Assembly (NCBI GenBank): GCA_035651635.1
Contig: DASRFK010000235.1
Coordinates: 1-36,719, forward strand
Reading direction: 5' to 3'
DNA: 36,719 bases
Source: JANXQE01 sp035651635
GTDB lineage: Bacteria > Verrucomicrobiota > Verrucomicrobiia > Limisphaerales > UBA8199
The position numbers and the translations under genes are program-made. Below, piece after piece: positions 15,265-24,396 of the stretch (position 1 is the first letter of the stretch; each line of letters opens with the position of its first letter). The notes beneath the pieces were generated by a model. The model worked only from the letters and a program-made list of their open reading frames with translations, was not told the DNA's origin and did no database searches.

Positions 15265-16208
15265 GCCAGCCCGCCACGAACATGGAGGCGACCCAACTCT
15301 CTCAAACATTGCTGCAGCAGCTTTCGCCCCAGACGGCGGTTCGGATTCGCGAACCCCTGGCCAAGCGAACGACGCTGCGGGTGGGCGGGCCCGCCGACCT
15401 ATACATCGAGCCGGCCTCCGAAACGGACCTGGCGGCCACTCTACAGTTTTGCGCCGAGCACCACCTGCCATTCTTTGTTCTTGGACGGGGATCCAACCTG
15501 CTGGTTCGGGATGGCGGTTTTCGAGGCGCGGTTATTTGTTTGGGCAACCCGGCGTTTGCCCGGCTCGAAGTGGCGGGTGAGCAAATGCGCTGTGGCGCCG
15601 GGGCACGGCTCAAATCGGTGGCCGTGGAAGCGCGGAGACACAGCTTGGGCGGGTTGGAGTTTCTGGAAGGAATTCCCGGCAGCGTCGGCGGAGGGCTGCG
15701 CATGAATGCCGGCGCCATGGGAGGTTCGATGTTCGATGTCGTGGTTTCGGTCCGATCGATGGATCACTCCGGCCGGATCCTCGAGCGTCTGTCCTCGCAA
15801 ATGGCAGTGGCGTACCGCTCCTGCGCTACACTGGTGAGCGAGATCGCCCTGGAAGCCCTGCTTCGCGGCAAGACCGAGCCTCGCGAAACTATCGAGCGCC
15901 GGATGAACGAGTTCAGCCACAAACGCTGGGAATCGCAGCCTGCGGCTTCGAGTGCCGGCTGCATGTTTAAGAATCCAGCGTCCATTCCCGCGGGCAAGTT
16001 AATTGATGAACTCGGGCTCAAAGGCACCCGCGTTGGAGGCGCGAGGGTATCGCTCGAACATGGCAATTTCCTGATTAATGACGGCTCGGCCACTGCTCGG
16101 GACGTCCTTGAACTGATTGAGTTGGTGCGGGCTCGAGCGCTGCGCGAGCGTGGGATCCAACTGCGTACCGAAGTCGAAATCATCGGCGAGGATGGTGCGG
16201 ATGCCTGA
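15261..16208 (+). CDS. murB: UDP-N-acetylenolpyruvoylglucosamine reductase MurB (short type)
   Basis: MurB reduces UDP-GlcNAc-enolpyruvate to UDP-MurNAc with FAD and NADPH. The 315-residue product is of the short, Bacillus-like class. The FAD domain carries FFVLGRGSNLLVRDGGFRGAVI; the later part has GLEFLEGIPGSVGGGLRMNAGAMGG and the VAYRSCATL loop. The general acid position, usually Ser or Cys, is the Cys of SSAGCMFKNP. LIDELGLKGTRVGGARVSLEHGNFLIN closes the fold. ATG 15261 overlaps the murG stop; an internal ATG ten codons later is possible. The end overlaps the ddl start. Confidence 0.95.
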   Translation: MSQPATNMEATQLSQTLLQQLSPQTAVRIREPLAKRTTLRVGGPADLYIEPASETDLAATLQFCAEHHLPFFVLGRGSNLLVRDGGFRGAVICLGNPAFARLEVAGEQMRCGAGARLKSVAVEARRHSLGGLEFLEGIPGSVGGGLRMNAGAMGGSMFDVVVSVRSMDHSGRILERLSSQMAVAYRSCATLVSEIALEALLRGKTEPRETIERRMNEFSHKRWESQPAASSAGCMFKNPASIPAGKLIDELGLKGTRVGGARVSLEHGNFLINDGSATARDVLELIELVRARALRERGIQLRTEVEIIGEDGADA

Positions 16209-17106
16209 GAAACGACAGATCGTGGTCATGTTGGGCGGGCCAAGCGCTGAACGCGAAGTTTCGCTTCGCTCCGGAGCGGCCGTGGCCCACGCGCTGCGAT
16301 CCCTGGGCCACTCGGTCACCGAATTGGATCCGCGCTCAACGGATTGGACGCTACCCGCGGGAACCGAAGTCGTCTTTCTCGCCTTGCATGGGACCTATGG
16401 CGAAGACGGCACCGTTCAGCGACGCCTCGAAGAACTGCGCGTGCCCTATACCGGATGCGACCCGGAAGCCAGCCGAATCGCTTTCGATAAACACCTGACG
16501 AAATTGCGTTGCGTGGCCGCCGGGGTGCCGACCGCGCGATTTACCCTCGCCGAGTCCGCCGAGGCAAGTTGGCCGATGGGTTGGAATCCGCCGGTCGTTC
16601 TTAAGCCGCTTCGGCAAGGCTCCAGCGTTGGCCTCCAGTTTGTTGAACGTGTGTCCGACTGGAGCAAATGCCTGGCTGAAGCTTTCCGATTTGATAGCGA
16701 AGTGTTGGTCGAAGAAAAAGTGGCCGGCCGTGAAACGACGGTTGGAATCCTGGGGTTGGAACCATTGCCGATTGTCGAGGTCCGCCCGAAGACGGGTGTT
16801 TATGATTATCAGAGCAAATACACGACCGGCGCTACAGAATACTTGTGCCCGGCACCGTTTGAGGCGGAGACGACCGCGCGGATCCAGGCGGCGGGCTTGG
16901 CTGCGTTTCAGGCCGTGGGCGGGCGGGATTACGGGCGAGTCGATATTATGGTCCGACCCAGCGGCGAGCCGGTGGTGCTCGAGGTCAATACTTTGCCCGG
17001 CATGACCGAAACCAGCCTGTTGCCCAAAGCCGCCGCCGCTGCGGGATTCGCTTACGCCGAGCTTTGCCAGAAGATGGTTGAACTGGCGCTGCAGCGCCGC
17101 TCCTGA
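16201..17106 (+). CDS. ddl: D-alanine--D-alanine ligase
   Basis: Ddl joins two D-Ala with ATP to make the dipeptide used by MurF. The 301-residue product is an ATP-grasp enzyme of normal length. It starts with IVVMLGGPSAEREVSLRSG, then has VFLALHGTYGEDGTVQRRLE and YTGCDPEASRIAFDKHLTK, PVVLKPLRQGSSVGL, and ends with EVNTLPGMTETSLLPKAA. ATG 16201 is preferred because GAGG lies nine bases before it; ATG 16192 is also in frame. It overlaps the end of murB by eight bases. It is not fused to MurC, unlike chlamydial homologues. Confidence 0.95.
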   Translation: MPEKRQIVVMLGGPSAEREVSLRSGAAVAHALRSLGHSVTELDPRSTDWTLPAGTEVVFLALHGTYGEDGTVQRRLEELRVPYTGCDPEASRIAFDKHLTKLRCVAAGVPTARFTLAESAEASWPMGWNPPVVLKPLRQGSSVGLQFVERVSDWSKCLAEAFRFDSEVLVEEKVAGRETTVGILGLEPLPIVEVRPKTGVYDYQSKYTTGATEYLCPAPFEAETTARIQAAGLAAFQAVGGRDYGRVDIMVRPSGEPVVLEVNTLPGMTETSLLPKAAAAAGFAYAELCQKMVELALQRRS

Positions 17107-17119
17107 TTTACAAGCAAGC

Positions 17120-18076
17120 ATGTGGTTTAAACGCGCACCACGAAACCGAAGACTGGCACGCGAGTTTGTCCTCGATGTCAAGTTGCGTTCCAGCCAGGTC
17201 CGCGCCCGGCGGATGCGCACGGCGGCGATTCTGCTGGGCGGATTGTTTGTTACGGTCACGTCCGTGTATTTAGCCTGGCGGGGGACCGAATACGGCCTGG
17301 ATCTGTTGCTCTACAAGAACAAGGCTTTCGCCGTGCAGAACCTCGACATCCAAACCGATGGCATCATTGCGCCCGACCAGCTGCGGCGATGGACCGGGGT
17401 GCAATTGGGCCAGAACCTGTTCGCGCTTGACCTGGTGACGGTGCGCCGAAACCTCCAGCTCGTTTCGATGATTCAGTCGGTCTCAGTCGAGAAAATCCTG
17501 CCGCACACTTTGCGGGTGCGGGTCATCGAACGGGAGCCGCAAGCCCGGTTGAGCGTAGCCAGACCCGCCGCCACCGGAGGTTTGGAGCTGGTTTCTTTGT
17601 TCCTGGATTCCGAGGGCTGCGTCATTCTGCCCTTGGCCCCGGCGCAGTACTCAAACGGTCTTGCGCCAAACGACCCATTGCCGACGATTATCGGAGTCAA
17701 CGCCAATGAAGTTCAGGCCGGCCGCCGGGTGGAATCAACGCAGGTCCGCGCCGCACTGGAACTGATCCTGGCTTTCCAGCGTTCCTCTCTGCAGGGCCAG
17801 GTCGATCTGGTTAGCGTCGACGTTTCCGCCGCCGATGTCCTCGTCATTAAGACTGGACAAGGCAGTGAAGTAACCTTCGGCCTGAATCAGATCGAGCAGC
17901 AGTTGTTGCGCTGGCAGACCATCTTTGAGAAGGCGCAGCAAGTGAACAAAGCCATCGCTACTCTGGATCTGGCAGTTTCCAATAACATCCCCGCGACCTG
18001 GCTTGAGGCCAGTGCTCTGCCGCCCGCCTCGGTCAAGTCGCCTAAACCTCTTCGCACCAAGAAAAAACATGTTTGA
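17120..18076 (+). CDS. ftsQ: Cell division protein FtsQ (DivIB-like)
   Basis: FtsQ links the early and late division proteins. The 318-residue product has a basic cytoplasmic N-terminus, one membrane segment at about residues 33-52 (AAILLGGLFVTVTSVYLAW), and a POTRA domain at about 71-145 (FAVQNLDIQTDGIIAPDQLR, then VEKILPHTLRVRVIEREPQA). The beta domain with FLDSEGCVILP follows, then a basic tail. ATG 17120 comes 13 bases after the ddl stop; upstream in-frame codons would run into ddl. It overlaps ftsA by eight bases. Sequence is weakly conserved in this family, so the call rests on layout and place. Confidence 0.88.
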   Translation: MWFKRAPRNRRLAREFVLDVKLRSSQVRARRMRTAAILLGGLFVTVTSVYLAWRGTEYGLDLLLYKNKAFAVQNLDIQTDGIIAPDQLRRWTGVQLGQNLFALDLVTVRRNLQLVSMIQSVSVEKILPHTLRVRVIEREPQARLSVARPAATGGLELVSLFLDSEGCVILPLAPAQYSNGLAPNDPLPTIIGVNANEVQAGRRVESTQVRAALELILAFQRSSLQGQVDLVSVDVSAADVLVIKTGQGSEVTFGLNQIEQQLLRWQTIFEKAQQVNKAIATLDLAVSNNIPATWLEASALPPASVKSPKPLRTKKKHV

Positions 18077-19295
18077 GTCTAATTCCTCGATCATCGTCGG
18101 CTTGGAAATTGGGACCTCGAAGGTTTGCGCGGTCGTTGGAGATTTCAACGCGGATGGCGCCCTGAACATCGTCGGCCTGGGTCAGGCGCGCTCGCGCGGT
18201 GTTCGCAAAGGCGAGATTAGCGATGCCTCCCTCAGCGAAGAAGATGTCCGGCATGCCATTGTCGAGGCCGAGCAAATGGCCGACGTCGAGATCCGCAGCG
18301 TGTACCTGGGCGTGACGGGCGGGCATTTGCGCGGCTTTAACAACCGCGGCGTGCACCCGGTGGTCTCGGCCGATCGCGAGATCTCGGAAGCCGACGTGCA
18401 GGACGTGATCAAAAACGCGAAAACCATCAACCTGCCGGCCCAGAACCACGTCATCCATGCCATTCGCCAGCACTTCCTGGTGGATGGGCAGGATGGAATC
18501 ACCAACCCCGTCGGGATGCTCGGCGCGCGGGTCGAAGTCGACGTTCACGTCGTGCACGGCAATTTGAACCGGCTCCAGAACGCCATTCGGACCGTCAAAG
18601 GGCTGCAACTGGAAGTCGACGACATCGTTTTCAACGGCTTGGCTTCTTCGCTGGCTTTGCTGAGCAACGAACAAAAAGAACTGGGATCACTGGTCATCGA
18701 TATCGGCGGGGGAACGACGGATTACGTGGTCTATGCCAACGGGATCATCAAACATACCGGTGTGCTGGCGGTCGGTGGGGATCACGTCTCCAACGACCTG
18801 GCGTACGGATTGAAAGTGCCGCTAAGCCGGGCCGAGCAGCTGAAGGTCGAGCATGGGGCTGCCCTGATTGACGAGGCGGACAAAGGCCAGACGATCACTA
18901 TTTCCAACGAACTGGGCATGCCGTTGAAAGTGATCAGCCGTGAAAATCTGCGGCGGATTATGTCATTGCGTCTCGAAGAAATTTTTCAACTCATCGCTCA
19001 GGATCTCGAACTGGTCGATGCGTTGAACTATTTGCGGGCCCCGGTCTTCCTCTGCGGGGGCGCCGCTCGGATTCCGCGCATTGCACAACTGGCGGAGCAG
19101 GTTTTGGGGATGCCCGTCTCACTGGGCAAAGCTAATTCCATCAGCGGTCTTAAGTCGGCCCTGGATCAGCCTGAGTTTGCGACCGCGATCGGGCTGGTGA
19201 AATTTGGGTCCTTCCAACAACGCAAGCGCGCGGCCCGGTCCTCCTTGGCCGAGGGGATAAAGACGACCTTCGGCCAATTTTTCAAGCGAAGCTAA
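18069..19295 (+). CDS. ftsA: Cell division protein FtsA
   Basis: FtsA is the actin-like protein that tethers FtsZ to the membrane and recruits later division proteins. The 408-residue product shows the actin fold: IIVGLEIGTSKVCAVVGDF (phosphate 1), VYLGVTGGHLRGFNNRG in the 1C (SHS2) domain, LGSLVIDIGGGTTDYVVYANG (phosphate 2), and VFLCGGAARIPRIAQLAE (adenosine). The C-terminal KTTFGQFFKRS looks like an amphipathic membrane-targeting helix. ATG 18069 overlaps the ftsQ end. ftsZ follows 18 bases later. Confidence 0.96.
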   Translation: MFESNSSIIVGLEIGTSKVCAVVGDFNADGALNIVGLGQARSRGVRKGEISDASLSEEDVRHAIVEAEQMADVEIRSVYLGVTGGHLRGFNNRGVHPVVSADREISEADVQDVIKNAKTINLPAQNHVIHAIRQHFLVDGQDGITNPVGMLGARVEVDVHVVHGNLNRLQNAIRTVKGLQLEVDDIVFNGLASSLALLSNEQKELGSLVIDIGGGTTDYVVYANGIIKHTGVLAVGGDHVSNDLAYGLKVPLSRAEQLKVEHGAALIDEADKGQTITISNELGMPLKVISRENLRRIMSLRLEEIFQLIAQDLELVDALNYLRAPVFLCGGAARIPRIAQLAEQVLGMPVSLGKANSISGLKSALDQPEFATAIGLVKFGSFQQRKRAARSSLAEGIKTTFGQFFKRS

Positions 19296-19313
19296 AGCCC
19301 AACTACCACTCGT

Positions 19314-20585
19314 ATGGACATGAACTTGCCACCCAGCCGCGGTGATTCGCCCGTCATCCGAATTTTCGGCGTGGGCAAAACCGGGCTGAGCGCGATTGAG
19401 CTGTTGATCGCCGATGGTCTGTCGCCTGAGGAATTCGTGGCCGTCAATCTCGGGGGGACGGCTCTGGAGTGCTCCTCCGCCGCGCAACGATTGCGCCTGG
19501 AGACCAAGCGCCTGCGCGGTCTCGGCTCCGGCGGCGACCCGGCTCGCGGCCGGCAGGCGGCCGAAGAAAAGAGTGAAGAATTGAAGCGGCTCTGCGAAGG
19601 AGTCGATCTCATTTTCATTGTGACTGGCTTAGGTGGAGGTTCGGGCACGGGGATCAGCCCGGTGCTGGCGCGAGCAGCCAAAGAGGCGGGCGCGAGGGTG
19701 CTGGTTTTTGCAACCACGCCCTTCGATTGCGAAGGGGATCGCCGTCAGGAAATGGCCCACGAAGGTCTGGAACAGTTGCGCGAAGCGACTGACGGCGTGA
19801 TCTGCCTGCCAAACCAGAAGCTTTTCCGTCTGATCGAGGAGAATACGACCGCGCTGGATACTTTCAAGATCGCCGATCGTCTTTTGGCCACTGGCGTGCT
19901 CGGCTTCTGGCGGCTCCTGAGCTTCAAAGGTCTTATCGATATTCATTTCGATGACTTGTCCCGATTCTTGCAGGATCGCCATGCCGCCAGTTCTTTTGCC
20001 GTCGCTGAATCGGCCGGGCCTGACCGGGTCCAACTTGTCCTGGACCGCCTCGCGGCGCATCCGTTGCTCGAGGAAGGCGCCGCTTTGTCCGAGGCTGACG
20101 CCGTGCTGGTCAGCGTGTGCGGCGGGACAAGCCTGACCATGGCTGAGGTCAATCGAGTCATTGAGCAAATCAAAGCAAAGTGTGGCTCGGTTGAGCTCGT
20201 GATGGGCGCCTGTGTCGATGAGCGACTGGCCGATAAACTGGCGGTGACGCTGATCTGCAATCGTAAAGGCGAGTGCGAGCCGACGCCCCGCGGGCAATCC
20301 GAGGAGTTGCGCGCGCAATTGCTGAGCCCGGGCTCGCCAACCAAGCCGGGTTCGCGTTTTCTGCCGCCCGCGCCGACGCTGCCGCCTGAGCAGGTCCAGC
20401 AACTGCTCTCGAAGCAGGCCAAGGTCCGCGGAGCCACACGCAGAAACTCGACCAAGATGCGCCAAGGACAGTTGCCCCTCGAGATTGTGTCGAAAGGCCG
20501 GTTCGACAAGAGCGAGCCGACGATCCATCGAGGCGAAGACCTGGATGTGCCCACTTACATCCGTCGCGGCGTGCCGTTGAATTAA
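19314..20585 (+). CDS. ftsZ: Divergent FtsZ
   Basis: The 423-residue product aligns with FtsZ along its length. The tubulin signature is GGGSGTG at residues 107-113, and the C-terminal tail that binds FtsA and ZipA-like partners is DVPTYIRR at 411-418. Two regions differ from the norm. The first nucleotide loop, usually GVGGGGGNA, reads GVGKTGLSA at about 19-27. The T7 loop, usually NVDFAD with catalytic Asp residues, reads DIHFDD at 209-214, so the first Asp is His while the second is kept. The linker at about 320-400 is Pro/Arg-rich. ftsZ is last in the dcw cluster. GTPase activity and assembly may therefore be altered. Confidence 0.92.
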   Translation: MDMNLPPSRGDSPVIRIFGVGKTGLSAIELLIADGLSPEEFVAVNLGGTALECSSAAQRLRLETKRLRGLGSGGDPARGRQAAEEKSEELKRLCEGVDLIFIVTGLGGGSGTGISPVLARAAKEAGARVLVFATTPFDCEGDRRQEMAHEGLEQLREATDGVICLPNQKLFRLIEENTTALDTFKIADRLLATGVLGFWRLLSFKGLIDIHFDDLSRFLQDRHAASSFAVAESAGPDRVQLVLDRLAAHPLLEEGAALSEADAVLVSVCGGTSLTMAEVNRVIEQIKAKCGSVELVMGACVDERLADKLAVTLICNRKGECEPTPRGQSEELRAQLLSPGSPTKPGSRFLPPAPTLPPEQVQQLLSKQAKVRGATRRNSTKMRQGQLPLEIVSKGRFDKSEPTIHRGEDLDVPTYIRRGVPLN

Positions 20586-20610
20586 GCTGGGGCGACCAGT
20601 ACCACTGCTG

Positions 20611-20631
20611 AGCACCAACCCGGCGGGTGCT
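20611..20631. terminator. Weak hairpin between ftsZ and a convergent gene
   Basis: AGCACC, nine bases, GGTGCT can pair just after ftsZ and before the convergent heme protein gene. No clear U-run follows, so it is only a candidate bidirectional terminator. Confidence 0.3.
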
Positions 20632-20712
20632 TCGTTCACTTTCATCGCCCCGCTTGCTGGCAGCTCCCAATTCTTGCGCGTGCAGTGTTCAGCAGGACAT
20701 TGAGAGCGAAGC

Positions 20713-23265
20713 TCAGTGAAACACCGGGTTGTGCTTATCGCCGCGGGCGAGCAGATATGCGACCAGGTCCTGGATTTCATCCAACTGCAACGAATTCAGC
20801 AGGCCTTCCGGCATCGGAGAAACTTTGGATGGCTCGATCGATTGAATTTCCGTGCGCTTCACATTGGTCATTTTGCCGGGCTCGAACATGTCTTCAATGA
20901 CGTTAATATCGGCGCCGTTAAGATTGCCGACGCGCCCGCTGATCACGTCGCCGTTTTTCAACCGGATGTTGATTGCCTGGTACTGGTCGCTGATGACTTT
21001 GCTGGGCTCAACCACGGATTCCAGCAGGTCATGAAGGCTGAAACGGCCGGCGACGCCGGTAAGGTCCGGCCCAACTGAGCCGCCTTCATTGACAAATCGA
21101 TGGCAAGCCGAGCAGGCGACCGTGCTATAGAGCTGCCGCCCGCGCTCAAAATTGCGCCCGCCTTTCAACCCGGCTTGTACTTTCGGCACGAGTTCATCGA
21201 CCTTCCATTCCCGAACGAATGGCCGCGCGGCCAGGGCTGCCCGCGGCGATGTGCGTTCGACGTGCGCCTCAAGAACCGGTTTGAGCGCGGTCTTTTCCTC
21301 TTCGCTCAAATTCTCGATCGCGTCTTTTTTGGCGCGTTGCAGCGAGCTGGCAAAGGTATTTCCACCGCGAAAATTCTCTGCGGTCACAAACCAGCGGAAA
21401 TATTCCTCATGCAAAGAGGGGGTCCAGCCTGTCTTGAGCGAGCGCAACGCGACGGCATAGTCCACCTGTTCTTCCTGGGTGGGAGCGGCGCGCATGGCGG
21501 CGACAACTTTTGCGGCTGCGTCGGGCGCTTCCAAATAAATGAGCAGCCGCGCGAGCAATTCGTCCAACTCGGTTTTTTTGGCCGGGAACAAGGGATCGAG
21601 TTTGGCGATCAGGCTCTCGCGCTGAGGCGGTTCCAACTGGCCCAGGCGAATGAGCGCCAACGAATAAGCGCGCAGCAAATCGATTCGGTCTGCCGGAGCC
21701 AGTTTGGCCCAGGAGAATTTGTCGAGGGCGCTTAAGACTTCTCCGCGCAGAAGTGGGTCGGGAGCCGGATCGGTTTGCTTGCGATGGGTCTTGTCTTTGC
21801 CGCTTACCCGAATCAGCGCGACCAGCGCCGCAATGGCTTTGCGCGGGTCCTTTTCCTTGAGTGCCTTTTGGCTCCATTGTGAGGTATCCTGCCATTCAAG
21901 GGCGATGCGCGCGGCATACCGCAGCGAGCGGTCCTGGTCGGAGAGATAGCGCCAAACCGTCTTGACCGCGGCGGGGTCTTTCCGTCCGTGGAACGCCTCC
22001 AGCCTGTGGCGCAAGTCCCGTCGGGACTGAAGGCGAGTGTCGGGCCGGATGGGCGCTGTGGATTCGTTGCCAACATACGTCAGCCGGTACAGCGCGGATT
22101 GAGCGCCTCGTCCGCCAACTACCATCAACATCGAGCCATCGTGCGGGTCGATGATCAAATCGCAGATCGGAAAAGGCTGGCCGTTAATAAAATCCTCGAT
22201 CTCACCGGTGTAGCTGGCGCCGCTTGGCGTCAGATGCACCGCGCGGACCTTGCCAAAGCTCCAATCCGCCAAAAAAAGTGCCTCCTGATATTTGGCGGGG
22301 AACCTGGCGCCGTAACCGAATGTGACGCCGGTCGGCGAACCGGGGCCGATATTCACGACCGCGCCGAAGCTGTCGAGGTAGTAATCGGGCCATTTGCCGT
22401 CCCCGTTGCGGAACCCAAAGTCGGCCCCGCTGATGATGTGATTGACGCGGGTCGGGCGATACCAGGGATCGCCAATGTCCCATTCCATATCGGCATCGTC
22501 TGTGAAAAGTTCGCCGACGTTGTTGAAGGCGAAGTCGAATGGATTTCGCATGCCCATGGCGATCAATTGCCAGTTTTTCCCGTCGGGATCGAACTTGGCG
22601 ATGTAGCCTTGCGGGGCGAAGGAGTCGTCCATAAATCCGGTCGGCAGGCGCGGAAGCAACTGGTCTTCACTCCAATCGTACGGCACTCGCGAGGAACTCA
22701 TTTCGGTCAAGGAACTGTTGTTGCCGATGACCACATAGATCGATTTGCCATCCGGGCTCAGTACCAGCGAATGAATCCCATGTTCGCCGCTGGCCTGGAC
22801 TTTTCTCAGCAGCTCGATGTTATCGAGTTGGTCGTCGCCATTGGTGTCGCGGATCCGATAAACGCCGTGGGCCTCTTTCCCTTCGTCGACGGCGACATAC
22901 AGGCTATCGAAGGCCCAGAGCAACCCGTGGGCGAACCCGGTTTTCAGGTTGATCTTTTCGGTCTTGGCGCTCGCCCCGGCCGCCTCGGGCAGCGTCACGC
23001 GATACAAAGCGCCGTTCTGATCGCTCACGATCAATCGGCCCTTTGGGTCGATGCACATCGCCACCCAAGAGCCTTCTGTCTTCCTCGGCACTGTGTAGAG
23101 CAATTCGATCTTAAAATCTTTCGCGACCTTGATATTGGCAACGTCGAGTAAATCCGCCGCCTTTGGCGCTTGGTCCTCAGTCGCTTTAGGGGTGGAGTCG
23201 GCTGCGGCCGCAGCAGTTTTCGCAAAGAGCAGAACGGCGAGTAGAAATGGACTGAGGTCTTTCAC
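20713..23265 (-). CDS. PVC-type heme-binding CxxCH protein (beta-propeller dehydrogenase-like)
   Basis: The product has 850 residues from GTG 23265; an ATG at 23331 is also open but would bury the signal peptide, FLLAVLLFAKTAAAAA. The first half reads like a sorbosone/glucose-dehydrogenase beta-propeller (IDPKGRLIVSDQNGALYRV, FAFNNVGELFTDDADMEWDIGDPWYRP, NGDGKWPDYYLDSF). A helical-repeat region follows. The C-terminal third carries one c-type heme site, CSACH at about 718-722, followed by GGSVGPDLTGV. Such proteins are exported and frequent in Verrucomicrobiota and Planctomycetota; the substrate is unknown, with sugars or alcohols likely. It converges with ftsZ. Confidence 0.9.
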   Translation of the reverse strand: MKDLSPFLLAVLLFAKTAAAAADSTPKATEDQAPKAADLLDVANIKVAKDFKIELLYTVPRKTEGSWVAMCIDPKGRLIVSDQNGALYRVTLPEAAGASAKTEKINLKTGFAHGLLWAFDSLYVAVDEGKEAHGVYRIRDTNGDDQLDNIELLRKVQASGEHGIHSLVLSPDGKSIYVVIGNNSSLTEMSSSRVPYDWSEDQLLPRLPTGFMDDSFAPQGYIAKFDPDGKNWQLIAMGMRNPFDFAFNNVGELFTDDADMEWDIGDPWYRPTRVNHIISGADFGFRNGDGKWPDYYLDSFGAVVNIGPGSPTGVTFGYGARFPAKYQEALFLADWSFGKVRAVHLTPSGASYTGEIEDFINGQPFPICDLIIDPHDGSMLMVVGGRGAQSALYRLTYVGNESTAPIRPDTRLQSRRDLRHRLEAFHGRKDPAAVKTVWRYLSDQDRSLRYAARIALEWQDTSQWSQKALKEKDPRKAIAALVALIRVSGKDKTHRKQTDPAPDPLLRGEVLSALDKFSWAKLAPADRIDLLRAYSLALIRLGQLEPPQRESLIAKLDPLFPAKKTELDELLARLLIYLEAPDAAAKVVAAMRAAPTQEEQVDYAVALRSLKTGWTPSLHEEYFRWFVTAENFRGGNTFASSLQRAKKDAIENLSEEEKTALKPVLEAHVERTSPRAALAARPFVREWKVDELVPKVQAGLKGGRNFERGRQLYSTVACSACHRFVNEGGSVGPDLTGVAGRFSLHDLLESVVEPSKVISDQYQAINIRLKNGDVISGRVGNLNGADINVIEDMFEPGKMTNVKRTEIQSIEPSKVSPMPEGLLNSLQLDEIQDLVAYLLARGDKHNPVFH

Positions 23266-23340
23266 AGTGTAAATACGGAGTTTATGACGCCTTCTCGTAG
23301 AGAAATGTTCAGTAAATGTCAATCGGCCCATTCAAGCAGG

Positions 23341-23520
23341 GTGTGATTAAATCTGTCGGTCATTCTGTGTTGATCGGCAGAAAAGCGGCAGAGGGCTGCC
23401 GCACTCCAAAACCTTCGGTTCTCGAGGCCCGCATCCGTGTCGCGCTTGCGTTTTGGACTGCGGCAGTCCTCTGCCGCTTTTTTCGGCTTCCAGCCACGAC
23501 CGACGCTTTTAATCGCACCC
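23341..23520. repeat. Imperfect long inverted repeat, about 70-bp arms
   Basis: The left arm (23341-23411) and right arm (23451-23520) are imperfect inverted copies around a 39-bp spacer. Matches include GTGTGATTAAA against TTTAATCGCAC, and GCGGCAGAGGGCTGCCGCA against TGCGGCAGTCCTCTGCCGC. The GCGGCAG cores also pair within each arm, so several hairpins can form. No coding function is visible; short open frames on both strands are by-products. It resembles REP or MITE-like elements of verrucomicrobial intergenic DNA, from memory. Confidence 0.8.
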
Positions 23521-23728
23521 ATTCAAGCAGCTTAGCCAGCTGGTGACGCTTTCCAGCCCCTTTACTTACCCCGTCCGCTTCGGTGCAGCTCCGCCATATC
23601 CGCGCCAGTTCAGAGAGTCATTCGATTCGTATTCGAATGGGGGATGTTTTTCGCATTTCCTGTCACTCCAGCCCATGCTTATCCCCGGCCGGATCGGGGT
23701 ACATTCGGTTATCGATTTTCGGGCGACC

Positions 23729-24370
23729 ATGTTAATTGCTGAAGATCATGCGGTGGTGCCGGCTGGCACGAGCGAAAGCAGCCGCCTTTTTCAATGGCTT
23801 GTGCTCGGTTCCGCGATGCTGCCAACCTGGCTGTTGCTCACGGGCTGCTGTGCGACAGAGTCGAACTCATCAAAAACAGAGGCGTTGGTCGAACCGGCCA
23901 AAGCCGGCACTGCGGCCACCTTGAACAATGCGCTGGATCTTCTGCATGACCTTCTCGGCGATGAGAAGAATCTGAGTAAAGTCCTGATCATCAAGGAGGC
24001 TTCGCCGCAATTGAAGGAACTTGTCAAAAAGATTTCCGCCACGGCCAAGGCCGACTTGAAAACGCTCGAAGCCTTTCAGAAGACCGGCGACGCTCCCGCC
24101 TGGGGCCATCTGGGCTTGCCATCCGGCGAGCGCGCCACTCGCGCTGCCATTTCCAAATCCAAAGAGCACGAGCTTTTGCATTCGAAGGACTCCGAGTTCG
24201 AGTTTCAGTTGCTGCTTTCGCAAGCCGAAGGTCTGAACTATGGCGCCTACCTGGCCCGGGTCGCCGCAGAGAGTGATCCCAATACCGCGCACGCATCCCA
24301 GCTCTCGGCCATTAGTCGTGACCTGGCTCAACTGCGTTCGGAGGTCCTTGCTCGGCTGCGCACCCGCTGA
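23729..24370 (+). CDS. Lipoprotein with helical bundle-like domain
   Basis: The 213-residue product starts with a signal whose core is LVLGSAMLPTWLLLTGC; LLTGC is a good lipobox, so a membrane-anchored lipoprotein is likely. The mature part is almost all helix (TLNNALDLLHDLLGDEKNLS, KSKEHELLHSKDSEFEFQLL, LSAISRDLAQLRSEV), suggesting a four-helix bundle of ferritin or DUF4142-like appearance, but no metal ligand set is evident. ATG 23729 is chosen because it stands just before the signal; an open frame extends upstream to 23543. Function is unknown. It converges with the isomerase gene. Confidence 0.75.
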   Translation: MLIAEDHAVVPAGTSESSRLFQWLVLGSAMLPTWLLLTGCCATESNSSKTEALVEPAKAGTAATLNNALDLLHDLLGDEKNLSKVLIIKEASPQLKELVKKISATAKADLKTLEAFQKTGDAPAWGHLGLPSGERATRAAISKSKEHELLHSKDSEFEFQLLLSQAEGLNYGAYLARVAAESDPNTAHASQLSAISRDLAQLRSEVLARLRTR

Positions 24371-24396
24371 GCCCCGGCTACAAAAGTAATCTCCCC

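Noticed and set aside
15961..15990. MurB with a missing catalytic residue
   Set aside because: The SSAGCMFKNP motif has Cys where Ser is common, but Cys is a known alternative in short-type MurB.
19629..20780. 383-codon minus-strand open frame
   Set aside because: It is the antisense of ftsZ and shows no recognisable motif.
21988..23151. 387-codon plus-strand open frame
   Set aside because: It lies wholly opposite the heme protein gene and has no domain; GC-rich codon use opens antisense frames.
23316..23546. Small genes within the inverted repeat
   Set aside because: Both strands have open frames made from the same palindromic sequence; no start site or homology supports them.
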